Assembly (NCBI RefSeq): GCF_016925675.1
Contig: NZ_CP070506.1
Location: 4,400,501-4,464,500 of the forward strand
Origin: Pseudomonas hygromyciniae
GTDB taxonomy: Bacteria; Pseudomonadota; Gammaproteobacteria; Pseudomonadales; Pseudomonadaceae
DNA: 64,000 bases
Direction: 5' to 3'
Below, piece by piece: positions 40,792-49,610 of this stretch. Every line of letters begins with the position of its first letter. Position 1 is the stretch's first letter. The notes below the pieces were generated by a model that was not told the origin of the DNA, did no database searches, and was given only the letters and a program-made list of their open reading frames with translations. A program made the position numbers and the translations under genes.

Positions 40792-41919
40792 ATGCCTGCT
40801 ACGTTTACCAAGAGTGCCCTGCTGCTCGCCCTGATGATGGGCCTTGGCCACGCACAGGCTGCAAGCCCCATCAGCCCGGCTGAAATGGCGACCAAGGAGG
40901 GCATTCCCCACCCTGCCGTAATCGCCCACCGAGGTGCGTCCTTCGATGCCCCGGAGTCCACCGCCGCCGCCTACAAGGTTGCCCGCGACCTGGGTGCCGA
41001 CTACCTGGAGCTGGATCTGCAACGCAGCAAGGACGGCGTACTGTTCGCCTTGCATGATAACAATCTGCAACGCACCACCGACGTGGCCACCAAGTTCCCT
41101 GAGCGCAAGGACAGCCCGGCCAATGAGTTCACCTGGAAAGAACTGCAAACCCTGGATGCCGGCAGTTGGTTCAACGCCGCCTACCCGGATCGTGCACGCC
41201 CAGGCTTTGTCGGTTTGAAAATCCTCAGCCTGGACGACATCATCAAGATCGCCGAAGGCAACCCCCAGCACAAACCCGGCCTGTACATCGAAACCAAAGA
41301 GCCCAAGCAGTTCCCGGGGATCGAAGCCGATCTGAAAGACAAGCTGCTGGATAAGGGTTGGCTCAGTTCCGTGGGTTCCAAGCTGGGCAAGAGCAACATG
41401 GGCGTCGGCCAGGGCAAGGGCCGTGTGGTATTGCAGACCTTCGAGACCGCCAGCCTCAAGGAACTGCAGAAAGAAATGCCCAACACCCCGAAAATCCTGC
41501 TGTTGTGGGTGGGTGAAGGCAGCATCGAGCCCAAGTCCAAGGTGACCTTCGCCGAATCCGGCGAACCGACCAAAGCGGCCTACTATGCCAAGCAGGAACC
41601 CAAGGACGCTGCCGAGTTCGAGAAGTGGGTCGATGAAGCCAAGAGCCTCGGTGCGATTGGCACCGGCCCGTCCGCACAGCTGACGAACCTCGGCGACCAG
41701 AGCTATTCGGACCTGGTCAAGCCCGAGATGAACCAACTGACCCACGACAAAGGCCTGCTGGTGCACGTCTATACCGTCGATGAACCGGTGGATTTCGAGA
41801 AGGTCATGAGCGCCGGGGTCGATGGCATCTTCACCAACCGCGCCGCCGAACTGCTGAAGTTCTACAAGCGCTGGCCGTCGTCCAGCGTGCAAGACCTGCT
41901 GCAGGACAACGGTTACTGA
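40792..41919 (+). CDS. glpQ: Periplasmic glycerophosphodiester phosphodiesterase
   Basis: A 375-residue GDPD that hydrolyses glycerophosphodiesters to sn-glycerol-3-phosphate and an alcohol. The signal peptide SALLLALMMGLGHAQA is followed by the family core: VIAHRGASFDAPEST near residue 43 (catalytic His-Arg-Gly), DYLELDLQRSKDG (metal-binding acids) and LHDNNLQRTTD. It ends VDGIFTNRAAELLKFY, the usual GDPD close. Expected in the periplasm with Ca2+ or Mg2+. I see no convincing Pho box upstream. The next gene starts directly after its stop. Confidence 0.93.
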   Translation: MPATFTKSALLLALMMGLGHAQAASPISPAEMATKEGIPHPAVIAHRGASFDAPESTAAAYKVARDLGADYLELDLQRSKDGVLFALHDNNLQRTTDVATKFPERKDSPANEFTWKELQTLDAGSWFNAAYPDRARPGFVGLKILSLDDIIKIAEGNPQHKPGLYIETKEPKQFPGIEADLKDKLLDKGWLSSVGSKLGKSNMGVGQGKGRVVLQTFETASLKELQKEMPNTPKILLLWVGEGSIEPKSKVTFAESGEPTKAAYYAKQEPKDAAEFEKWVDEAKSLGAIGTGPSAQLTNLGDQSYSDLVKPEMNQLTHDKGLLVHVYTVDEPVDFEKVMSAGVDGIFTNRAAELLKFYKRWPSSSVQDLLQDNGY

Positions 41920-42597
41920 GTGAACGAATGGTCAGGGCAACTGTGGCTGGGCCGTGACTACGGCCTGATCCTCGGTGAGACGGGGCGCACCGCGCCCCAC
42001 GGTCATTACGCCCATCAATTTATCCTGTGCTCGGACAGCCCCATCACCGTCAGCCTTGATGGGCACCTGCAAACGGCCTATCGCCTGTTCATCCCCTCTC
42101 GCCAGCCCCACGCCATCGTCCACGCCCCCGGCACTGTGTTGATGGCTTATGTGGAACCCGGGGCATTCGACCTCGATTCGTTGCAAAAAGCCCTGGAGAC
42201 GGCCGAGTTCTCCCCCGAACGCCTTGAGCAGTCTTTGCGACAACTTCCACGTCGCCAGGCTGACGATGAGCGGGTGCAGCGCGCATTGCACACCCTTGAT
42301 CAACAGTTGAACGGCAAGGTCTCGGCGCAAGCATTGGCCGAGGCGGCGCACCTGTCCTTGAGCCAGTTGGAACGCCTGTTCGTCAGCCAGCTCGGCGTGC
42401 CGGTGCGGCGCCTGGTGATGTGGCGACGCTTGCGCCTGGCCCTGGACCTGGCCCTGAACGGCCACACGTTGACGCAAGCAGCCCACGGCGCGGGGTTTGC
42501 CGACTCGGCGCATTTTTCCCGGACCATGAAGCAACTGTTTGGCGTGACCGCCGGGGCGTCGTTGCGCCATCTTCAGGTACACCTCCTCCCCCTGTAG
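41920..42597 (+). CDS. AraC-family regulator abutting glpQ
   Basis: A 225-residue regulator with a cupin-like N terminus (HGHYAHQFILCSDSPITVSL) and a C-terminal AraC HTH pair from about residue 135 (SAQALAEAAHLSLSQLERLF, LTQAAHGAGFADSAHFSRTM). The GTG start at 41920 follows the glpQ TGA with no spacing, so the two are probably cotranscribed and translationally coupled. It may regulate glpQ or distant genes. Its stop codon TAG is contributed by a REP element beginning at 42593. Confidence 0.85.
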   Translation: MNEWSGQLWLGRDYGLILGETGRTAPHGHYAHQFILCSDSPITVSLDGHLQTAYRLFIPSRQPHAIVHAPGTVLMAYVEPGAFDLDSLQKALETAEFSPERLEQSLRQLPRRQADDERVQRALHTLDQQLNGKVSAQALAEAAHLSLSQLERLFVSQLGVPVRRLVMWRRLRLALDLALNGHTLTQAAHGAGFADSAHFSRTMKQLFGVTAGASLRHLQVHLLPL

Positions 42598-42659
42598 GAG
42601 CGAGCTTGCTCGCGAAGAACTCGAGAGCACCGCATCAAACCAGACAGCTCGCGCCTACA
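42593..42659. repeat. REPIN overlapping the ends of two convergent genes
   Basis: TGTAGGAGCGAGCTTGCTCG on the left and a shortened CTCGCGCCTACA on the right. The left end supplies the AraC stop codon and the right end overlaps the last codons of the desaturase-like gene. Confidence 0.8.
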
Positions 42660-43536
42660 TTTGGAGAGCGCTTGGGACAGGCGGTTCTTTACTCAACTGG
42701 GTCGGCGTAAAGGGGTCACGCAGTTGCCCAAGATAATCCACCGGGAAATCCGGACGGCTACCAATCCCCAGGTCGCCCTCGCCCATTCGATAGTCCTCGG
42801 TGTAAAACGCAGTCCCCAACAGCCAGTCCCACAGGTTGAAAAACAAACCGAAATTCACATCCCCCGCGCGCCCGTACTTCATGTGGTGAAAGCGATGCAC
42901 CGGCGCCCAGGCAAACACCCAGCGCAGCGGCCCCAGGCGCATATCGACATTGGAATGCTGCAACAGCAGTTGCACGGCAATGGCCAACGCCAGCAACATC
43001 GCCACCTCCACTGGAATGCCTAACAGGATCAGCGGCAGCAAACCCGCCGTGGCCTCGAGCATCTGGTGCAAGGGATGCTTCATCAGGCCATTGAACCCAT
43101 AGAGCCGCTGCACGCTGTGGTGCACCGCGTGCAAACGCCAGAGTGCGGCGATGCGGTGACTGGCGTAATGCATCAGCGTGATGCCCGCATCGGCAATCAC
43201 GATTGCCAGCAGCAATTGCGCCCACAGCGACCAGGCCCGGGGCCAGGCGCCCTCGATCGCCAGCCATGCCGTGAGCAGCGGCAATGCCAGCAGCCCCAGG
43301 GCATTCAGGCTTTCATTGACCAATGCATGGAGGACATCCCGGCGGCGGTCGCCCATTGGGCGGTTCCACTGTGGCTCGTAGGGCAAGCACAGCTCGGCAA
43401 TGAACGACACGCCGATGGCCAGCGCAAACACCGCCAGCAACCACTGCGATGCCCCAATTGCGACCAACCAAAGCCCCCCACCAATAAATCCCGCCCAGAA
43501 CACGGGTGCATACAGCCAAGCCAGTATCTGTTTCAT
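42655..43536 (-). CDS. Fatty acid hydroxylase / sterol desaturase family membrane protein
   Basis: A 293-residue integral membrane diiron oxygenase. About five hydrophobic helices surround the histidine clusters HYASHR near residue 135, LHAVHHS near 148 and HRFHHMKYG near 230, which coordinate two irons in this superfamily. The substrate could be a fatty acid, hopanoid or sterol-like lipid and cannot be told from sequence. The start ATG at 43536 (MKQILAWLYAPVFWAG) is supported by GGAGGCACAC directly upstream. Its last residues overlap a REP. It is divergent from the PepSY gene. Confidence 0.85.
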   Translation of the reverse strand: MKQILAWLYAPVFWAGFIGGGLWLVAIGASQWLLAVFALAIGVSFIAELCLPYEPQWNRPMGDRRRDVLHALVNESLNALGLLALPLLTAWLAIEGAWPRAWSLWAQLLLAIVIADAGITLMHYASHRIAALWRLHAVHHSVQRLYGFNGLMKHPLHQMLEATAGLLPLILLGIPVEVAMLLALAIAVQLLLQHSNVDMRLGPLRWVFAWAPVHRFHHMKYGRAGDVNFGLFFNLWDWLLGTAFYTEDYRMGEGDLGIGSRPDFPVDYLGQLRDPFTPTQLSKEPPVPSALQM

Positions 43537-43687
43537 GTGTGCCTCCTGAAGTTGAGACACCAGCATGAAATCTCCCGGCGCGGGGCGATTGAACAAACAA
43601 CGCAAACTTCCTACACAATTAAGGGTGAATTAAGTTGCGCGGGGTAATCTGATCCCACTTAAACAGCTCACCCCAAAGGACTCCACC

Positions 43688-43993
43688 ATGAAAAATCTGA
43701 CCGCTCTGTTTGCCGCTGCCGCCCTGACCCTGACTGCTGGCCTGGCCCAGGCCGATGTTCGCCCGGACCAGATTCCAAGCCTGCTGCAATCGGGTGCCGT
43801 GAAGCCGTTTGAACAACTGAATGCCGCCGCCCTGGCCAAACACGTCGGCGCGACCATCAACGACACTGAGCTGGACAACGAAGCCGGGCGCCTGGTCTAC
43901 GAAGTCGACCTGACCGACACCACTGGCAAGAAATGGGATGTGAAGCTCGACGCCAAGACCGGCGAAGTGCTGGAAAACAAGCAAGACACTTAA
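43688..43993 (+). CDS. Periplasmic PepSY-domain protein
   Basis: A 101-residue protein with signal peptide MKNLTALFAAAALTLTAGLAQA, cleaved before DVRPDQ. The rest is a single PepSY domain: a helix (PFEQLNAAALAKHVG) then GRLVYEVDLTDTTGKKWDVK and DAKTGEVLENK. PepSY domains are found in peptidase propeptides and small periplasmic proteins and may inhibit proteases or bind peptides. The role here is unknown. It is monocistronic, with AAAGGACTCCACC before the ATG and a GC-rich terminator after it. Confidence 0.9.
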   Translation: MKNLTALFAAAALTLTAGLAQADVRPDQIPSLLQSGAVKPFEQLNAAALAKHVGATINDTELDNEAGRLVYEVDLTDTTGKKWDVKLDAKTGEVLENKQDT

Positions 43994-44004
43994 TTTACCC
44001 CGGC

Positions 44005-44038
44005 AACACAACGCGCCGCCTTCGGGCGGCGCAGTTGT
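44005..44038 (+). terminator. Terminator of the PepSY gene
   Basis: GCGCCGCC-TTCG-GGCGGCGC is a very stable UUCG-type tetraloop hairpin, extended by CAAC/GTTG flanks. No T tract follows. Confidence 0.65.
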
Positions 44039-44165
44039 GAAAGGACTCCCGTGGCGAGGGGGCTCGTCCCCCGCTGGGCTGCGCAGCAGCCCTAAAACCT
44101 GCACCCTCGGTTTACCTGACACCCATCGGTGGTGCTAATGGGGCTGCTGCGCAGCCCAGCGGGGG

Positions 44166-45445
44166 TGTAGAACCGTAGACATCCTTTACATCTGAAACCG
44201 GGGACATCGTTTACACATTTGAAGCTTGGATGCGGCTCTTGCCGCGTCCAAGTCTGCCTAAGGGATAGTCACATAGGTACAGATCCCAAACATCCTCTTC
44301 AGCCTCTTTAAGCCCTATCCGTTCTCCAGATAAAGCCTCGCTGACAAATATCAGCTTGTTCTTCCACAAGATAGAGCCGTCCTGTCTGACACTTCGAACC
44401 TGCATGTCTGCCGGATATTCCACGGCGGGTAAGCATCCGGGGGTAAGGCCGAGTAGATGGCACATACAACTCTCCCGGACGTTTCATGCCGAGCGCTTCG
44501 TGTGGTCGTATATAATTGAATTCATTCCTGAAATGCTCCAGCAACAGCTGTTGCTCAAGCAAGTCGCGTCCTAAAGGCAACTCGAATTTCAAGCTGCGGT
44601 GCATTCGCTCGTGGCGACCGTTCTGCGCGGGTCTTCCAGGCATGATTCGCTCGGGGGTAGATGCCCAGACGGATCCACCAAACCGCCAATGTAGACATTC
44701 TTGCCAGACCAGGAGAGGCAAATGGAACACCGTTGTCAGAACGAATGACTTGCGGCATGCCGTATTCCTGAAAAAAGCCTCTCAAATGCCTGTTTTACAG
44801 GCTGTGTCATGATCTTGGGGTGGGCCCTGCACGCCAGAATCAGGCGCGATGCGTGGTCAGTCACGGTCAAAGGAAAGCACATCTGCCCGTTAAGCATCTT
44901 GAACTGCCCTTTGTAGTCAGCACACCACGTCTTGTTGGGCTCGTTGGCTTCTCGCATTGGGGCGTGGGAAGTGCCGTGTCGACGCTTGAAGCGCCGTTTG
45001 CTGACCAATCCAAGCCGATCAAGCCATTGCCCTGCCGTGCTGGGGGCAGGCCAGGTGATGGTTGGATCCTCGATTCGCAATAGCTCGAGAAGCTTCTTCG
45101 GCCCCCATTTATCGTGGGCTTCCTTCATGGCCACCACGCGGGCCAAGATCTCATCGTCGGTTTTGTTTGGACTGTTATGAGGTCGTCGGGAGAGCTCGGA
45201 CAACGACTTCAAATCGCCGTCATGCCGGGCAATCCATTTATCGACGGTAGGCCGACTCACATTGAATCGGTGTGCCAACTGGGTTTTCGTGTAGTTGCCA
45301 GAAAGCCAGTCAGCGACCAGTTTGATTCGTTGGTTCATGGGGGACTCTTGGTTCCAGGGCATGATCAGATACCTCCTGACCATGCGTATTAACCTGTAAA
45401 CCATGTCCCCGGTTAGAAATGTAAACGATGTCCCCGGTTTGTACC
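44166..45445 (-). mobile_element. IS481-type insertion sequence
   Basis: An element of about 1.28 kb. Its ends are imperfect inverted repeats (left TGTAGAACCGTAGACATCC, right complement GGTACAAACCGGGGACATC). Each end carries a second tandem copy of ACCGGGGACATCGTTTACA about 30 nt inside. One transposase gene fills the element. The insertion split a REPIN arm, so its boundaries are visible from the interrupted palindrome. The direct repeat is a short G run that cannot be sized exactly. Confidence 0.85.
44211..45362 (-). pseudogene. IS481-family transposase, three +1 frameshifts
   Basis: The start is ATG 45362 (MPWNQESPMNQRIKLVADWL), as in IS481 transposases. An HTH (TKTQLAHRFNVSRPTVDKWI) is followed by the rve core with DDE residues in CADYKGQF, VIRSDNGVPFAS and RPAQNGRHERMHRS. 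The frame is broken at three homopolymers: T6 near 44771-44776 (plus A run), C5 near 44653-44657 and C5 near 44430-44434 (plus G runs). Each has one extra base. Deleting the three restores a single 382-residue protein ending at 44211, the normal family length. So either the copy decayed only by +1 slips or the consensus is miscalled. Confidence 0.85.
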
Positions 45446-45587
45446 GGGACGAGCCCCCTCGCCACAACACGCTAATTCACCACAACACGCGGCCTTGCCA
45501 CAGGCTGCTGGTGACTGACACAAAACTGTCAAATCCCCTTGCAATGATTGTGCGACGCGCACCTGTCGCCTTCCTCTGCGAGCCACC

Positions 45588-46610
45588 ATGAACCACAGCA
45601 TCGATCACGGCCATCAGGATTCGGACCTGTTTGGCCTGCTTTACGGTTTCCGTTTCCGGCCCGGCGAGAAGGCCGAACAGATCGACTCGGCGACCGTGCT
45701 CAAGGCCTTGCAAGCCCCGGCCGATCCCGAGCAATTTTTGTGGCTGCACCTGAACCTGGCACACGCGGCCTGCCAGCGCTGGATGCAGGCGCACCTGGAG
45801 CTGCCGCCAGAGTTCTTCGAGGCGCTGCACGAAGGCTCGCGCTCGACCCGTATCGAGCATGTGGACTCAGCCTTGCTGGCGGTGGTCAACGACGTGGTGT
45901 TCAACTTCAGCAGCATGATGTCATCGGACATTTCCACCTTATGGGTCTGCGCCCGCAGCCGCCTGCTGATCAGTGCGCGCCTGCAACCCCTGCACTCGGT
46001 GGACAAGCTGCGCTCATCGGTAAAGGCCGGCGAACACTTCCGTTCCCCTCTGGAGTTGCTGGTGCATCTGCTGCGTGACCAGGGTGAGGTGCTGACACAG
46101 ATCGTGCGCAAGACCAGCCAGAGCGTGGACCAGATCGAAGACCAGTTGCTGTCCTCACGCCTGTCCACCAACCGCGCCGAACTGGGGGCCATGCGCCGCG
46201 TGCTGGTGCGCCTGCAACGCCTGTTGGCGCTGGAGCCGGGCTCGCTGCTGCGCCTGCTCAACCGCCCGCCGCAGTGGCTGCAAAAGGAAGACGTGAAGGA
46301 GCTGCGCAAATCCACCGAAGAGTTTGCCCTGATCATCGACGACCTCACGGCCCTGGGCGAACGGATCAAGTTGTTGCAGGAAGAAATCGCCGCCAACCTC
46401 AACGAACAAAGCAACCGCACGCTGTTTACCCTGACGGTGGTGACGGTACTGGCACTGCCGATCAATATCATCGCCGGCTTCTTTGGCATGAACGTCGGTG
46501 GCGTGCCGCTCTCCCAGGACCCCGAAGGGTTCTGGATCCTGGTGGCGTTGGTGGCGACATTCACCTTGATTGCCGGCCGATGGGCATTTCGCAAGCGCCA
46601 GGATTACTAA
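45588..46610 (+). CDS. CorA/ZntB-family divalent cation transporter
   Basis: A 340-residue inner-membrane transporter. The large cytoplasmic funnel domain (about 1-265) includes WLHLNLAHAACQRWM and a long coiled helix (QSVDQIEDQLLSSRLSTNRA). Two C-terminal helices follow: TLTVVTVLALPINIIAGFFG, ending in the pore signature GMN (FFGMNVGG), and WILVALVATFTLIAGRWAF. The N-terminal sequence is closer to ZntB zinc transporters than to CorA, but the ion cannot be settled. It ends with the basic FRKRQDY. Monocistronic, starting just after the IS-containing REPIN. Confidence 0.88.
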   Translation: MNHSIDHGHQDSDLFGLLYGFRFRPGEKAEQIDSATVLKALQAPADPEQFLWLHLNLAHAACQRWMQAHLELPPEFFEALHEGSRSTRIEHVDSALLAVVNDVVFNFSSMMSSDISTLWVCARSRLLISARLQPLHSVDKLRSSVKAGEHFRSPLELLVHLLRDQGEVLTQIVRKTSQSVDQIEDQLLSSRLSTNRAELGAMRRVLVRLQRLLALEPGSLLRLLNRPPQWLQKEDVKELRKSTEEFALIIDDLTALGERIKLLQEEIAANLNEQSNRTLFTLTVVTVLALPINIIAGFFGMNVGGVPLSQDPEGFWILVALVATFTLIAGRWAFRKRQDY

Positions 46611-46644
46611 GCCCGAAATGCGATCAACCTGTGAAAGCGGGCTT

Positions 46645-46676
46645 GTGTGGGAGCAGGCTTGCCCGCGATAGCAGTG
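46645..46676. repeat. Single REP half
   Basis: GTGTGGGAGCAGGCTTGCCC followed by GCGATAGCAGTG, without a partner arm. It lies between the CorA-like and Pit genes; the rest of 46611-46840 shows no other feature. Confidence 0.7.
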
Positions 46677-46840
46677 CTCCAGGTTAGATACAAACCCTCG
46701 CCCCGCCGCGCCCACATGAGTTCCGAGTTTTTTTTGGACCAGCGGCGGGCTGACTGCACCAAACACTGATTTGACGCAGCACCTCCGTAACATTCTGCAA
46801 CGATCATGGGCGACATCCTCCCAACACTGGATGCACCGGC

Positions 46841-48457
46841 ATGGCCACCCCTTCCCTGACTGCCTCCCACCAGGCAGCCGCCACTGACGCAAAACCGCAA
46901 CTGGACAGCAAACCCAGCCTGCTCACGGTGATCATGTTCTTTTCCGTACTCGCCATGGGCCTGTTGTTCACCGCCTACAGCCTGATGCACGACATGCACG
47001 AACTGGGCACGGTGGTCACCACCTGGACCCCGTTCCTGCTGCTGGGCGTGGCGTTGCTGATTGCCTTGGGGTTCGAGTTCGTCAACGGTTTCCATGACAC
47101 CGCCAACGCCGTAGCCACGGTGATTTACACCAACTCGCTGCCGCCGCAATTCGCCGTGGTCTGGTCGGGGTTCTTCAACTTCCTCGGGGTCCTGCTGTCC
47201 AGTGGTGCGGTGGCCTTTGCCATCATCGCCTTGCTGCCGGTGGAGTTGATCCTGCAGGTTGGCTCTTCCGCGGGTTTTGCGATGATCTTCGCCCTGCTCA
47301 TCGCGGCGATCCTGTGGAATCTGGGCACCTGGTGGCTGGGCCTGCCGGCGTCGTCTTCCCATACGCTGATCGGGTCGATCATCGGTGTTGGCGTGGCCAA
47401 TGCCCTGATGCATGGCCGTGACGGCACCAGCGGCGTGGACTGGGCGCAGGCGATCAAGATCGGCTATGCACTGCTGCTGTCACCACTGATCGGTTTCGGC
47501 TTTGCCGCCCTGCTGTTGCTGGCACTGCGGGGCTTTGTGAAAAACCGCTCGCTGTACAAGGCGCCCAAGGGCAACACCCCGCCGCCGTGGTGGATTCGCG
47601 GCATGCTGATCGTGACCTGCACCGGCGTATCCTTTGCCCACGGCTCCAACGATGGCCAGAAAGGCATGGGCCTGATCATGTTGATCCTGGTGGGCACCCT
47701 GCCCATGGCCTACGCCCTGAACCGCACCATGCCGGCCGATCAATCCCTGCAATTTGCCGCCGTGGCAGAAGTCACCCAGCAAGCCCTGGTCAAGAGCGCG
47801 CCGCAAGCAGCCCCGGCCGATCCGCGACCGACGCTGTCGACCTATGTGCGCACCAAGGACGTCACGCCCGAGTTGATCCCTGCCCTCGCCGCCCTGACCG
47901 GGCATATCGGCGAACAAGTGAAAGGCTACGGCTCCCTGGCCAAGGTGCCCGCCGAGGCCATGGGCAACGTGCGTAACGACATGTACCTGACCAGCGAAAC
48001 CATTCGCCTGATGGACAAGGGCAAGGTCGGCAACTTCGATGCCGACACCCAGGGCAAGCTGCAACTGTTCAAGCAACAGATCGACAACGCGACGCGCTTT
48101 ATCCCACTGTGGGTGAAGATCGCCGTGGCCATCGCCCTGGGCCTGGGCACCATGGTCGGCTGGAAGCGCATTGTGGTGACCGTCGGCGAGAAAATCGGCA
48201 AGACCCACCTGACCTACGCCCAGGGCGCCTCGGCAGAAACCGTGGCCATGCTGACCATTGGCGCTGCCGACATGTTCGGCTTGCCGGTCTCCACCACCCA
48301 TGTGCTGTCCTCGGGCGTGGCCGGGACCATGGTCGCCAATGGTGGTGGCTTGCAGATGAAGACCATCCGCAACTTGCTGATGGCCTGGGTGCTGACGTTG
48401 CCGGCGGCGATTGTGTTGTCGGGTAGCTTGTACTGGTTGTTCACCCAACTCTTCTGA
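46841..48457 (+). CDS. pit: Low-affinity inorganic phosphate transporter (Pit family)
   Basis: A 538-residue inner-membrane PiT permease that takes up metal-phosphate with protons. The family repeats GFEFVNGFHDTANAVATVIY near residue 75 and GVSFAHGSNDGQKGMGLIML near 263, with LPASSSHTLIGSIIG, are present. The matching C-terminal PVSTTHVLSSGVAGTM is also there. A central hydrophilic segment (about 300-420) interrupts the helices. About ten membrane helices are predicted by eye. No Pho-type site is evident. Monocistronic, with ATG at 46841. Confidence 0.94.
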   Translation: MATPSLTASHQAAATDAKPQLDSKPSLLTVIMFFSVLAMGLLFTAYSLMHDMHELGTVVTTWTPFLLLGVALLIALGFEFVNGFHDTANAVATVIYTNSLPPQFAVVWSGFFNFLGVLLSSGAVAFAIIALLPVELILQVGSSAGFAMIFALLIAAILWNLGTWWLGLPASSSHTLIGSIIGVGVANALMHGRDGTSGVDWAQAIKIGYALLLSPLIGFGFAALLLLALRGFVKNRSLYKAPKGNTPPPWWIRGMLIVTCTGVSFAHGSNDGQKGMGLIMLILVGTLPMAYALNRTMPADQSLQFAAVAEVTQQALVKSAPQAAPADPRPTLSTYVRTKDVTPELIPALAALTGHIGEQVKGYGSLAKVPAEAMGNVRNDMYLTSETIRLMDKGKVGNFDADTQGKLQLFKQQIDNATRFIPLWVKIAVAIALGLGTMVGWKRIVVTVGEKIGKTHLTYAQGASAETVAMLTIGAADMFGLPVSTTHVLSSGVAGTMVANGGGLQMKTIRNLLMAWVLTLPAAIVLSGSLYWLFTQLF

Positions 48458-48588
48458 CCCTGCCCGCCCCCCAAACTCTGTAGGAGCTGAGATCCTGGCT
48501 GAGAGGGCTGTTGTGGTGAGCGGGCTTGTCGGAACGTTGTGTAGATACCGATGCAGCGATGAGGCCCGATAAATCAACGCAAGGCTTA

Positions 48589-48620
48589 GGTGCGTCATCG
48601 CCGGCAAGTCGGTTCCTACA
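48589..48620. repeat. Single REP half downstream of pit
   Basis: GTGCGTCATCGCCGGCAAGT followed by CGGTTCCTACAGG, a degenerate member of the GTAGGAGC family, 17 bp from the pxpC stop codon. Confidence 0.6.
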
Positions 48621-48636
48621 GGTTCGATTGGGGGAG

Positions 48637-49610
48637 TCAGACGAACAACCCGGCCATTGCTTTGAGCCGCTTCTTGTAGACCCGCCGCGCTTGCAGCGCG
48701 TCTTCCAACGTCACCGCGACAAACCCCGCGCGCTGGTTGGGCTGCATCTGCCCGATCAAATCAAGGTCGGCGCTGATCACCGTGCCGATCATCGCGTAGC
48801 CGCCGCCGGATACGGCATCGCGGTGCAGCACGATGGGTTCCAGGCCGGCCGGGACCTGGATCGAGCCGATGGGGTAGCAGCTGTCGACGATGTTCGATGG
48901 ATCAGAGCCGGCGCCAAACGGCTGCTGCCGGGGCTGGAAGCTCAAGGCACTGCCGCCCTTGAAGCGGTAGCCGATCCGGTCGGCCTCGGAGCCGACGGTC
49001 CAGGGCTCGGCGAAAAAAACTGCTTTTGGCCTCGGGCGTCAGGCGCTCGTAATACAAGCCCGGCACCACGCGCAAGGTCACATCGCCGCCCACCGAGCGG
49101 CGCAGGGCCATCGGCAAACTGTTGCCGGCCCGGCCTTGCCCGCGGGTCTGGCCGATAGGCAACACATCCCCCTCCTGCAAGCGCCGCCCATGAAACCCGC
49201 CCAACCCACCCAAGGTGTATGTGGAGCGGCTACCCAGCACCAGCGGCACGTCGATCCCCCCCGGCCACCGCCAGATAGGTCCGCGCACCGGCCACGGGAA
49301 ACTCAAACCGCAGCACCTGCCCGGCACGCACCTGGAACGCCGTGTCCTGGTGCACCACTTCACCGTCCAGGCGCGGCGACATCAGCGCGCCGCTCAACGC
49401 CACCAACCCATCCTGTTGAAACTCCAGCTGCGGGCCGATCAGCGTGCACTCCAACCCTGCCGCGCCCGCCGGGTTGCCCACCAGGTGGTTGGCCGCACTC
49501 AAGGCGTACTGGTCCAGGGCGCCGGACGGCGGGATTCCCAAGTGGTAATAGCCTTCGCGCCCCAGGTCCTGCACGGAGGTCGCCAGGCCAGGCTTGAGCA
49601 CCTTGATCAT
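48637..49610 (-). pseudogene. pxpC: 5-oxoprolinase subunit PxpC (biotin-dependent carboxylase-like), two +1 frameshifts
   Basis: ATG at 49610 (MIKVLKPGLATSVQDLGREG) overlaps the pxpB stop by ATGA. The frame breaks twice: an extra G in G7 after TYLAVAGG (plus C run 49256-49262) and an extra T in T7 after EAKSSFF (plus A run 49013-49019). Correcting both gives one 323-residue protein, the normal length, with GIPPSGALDQYALSAANHLV and CTLIGPQLEF. The C terminus FVAVTLEDALQARRVYKKR is intact. PxpC works with PxpA and PxpB to open 5-oxoproline to glutamate using ATP. A base-calling error is the likeliest cause. Confidence 0.85.

Larger units (their letters stand above)
44051..45467. repeat. REPIN split by an IS element
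   Basis: The left arm GTGGCGAGGGGGCTCGTCCC with its continuation to GCAGCAGCCC lies at 44051-44092. The matching right arm starts GGGCTGCTGCGCAGCCCAGC at 44140, continues to the GGGGG at 44165, then resumes as ACGAGCCCCCTCGCCAC at 45449-45465. Removing 44166-45445 and a duplicated G run rebuilds a perfect ~42-nt inverted repeat. Confidence 0.9.
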
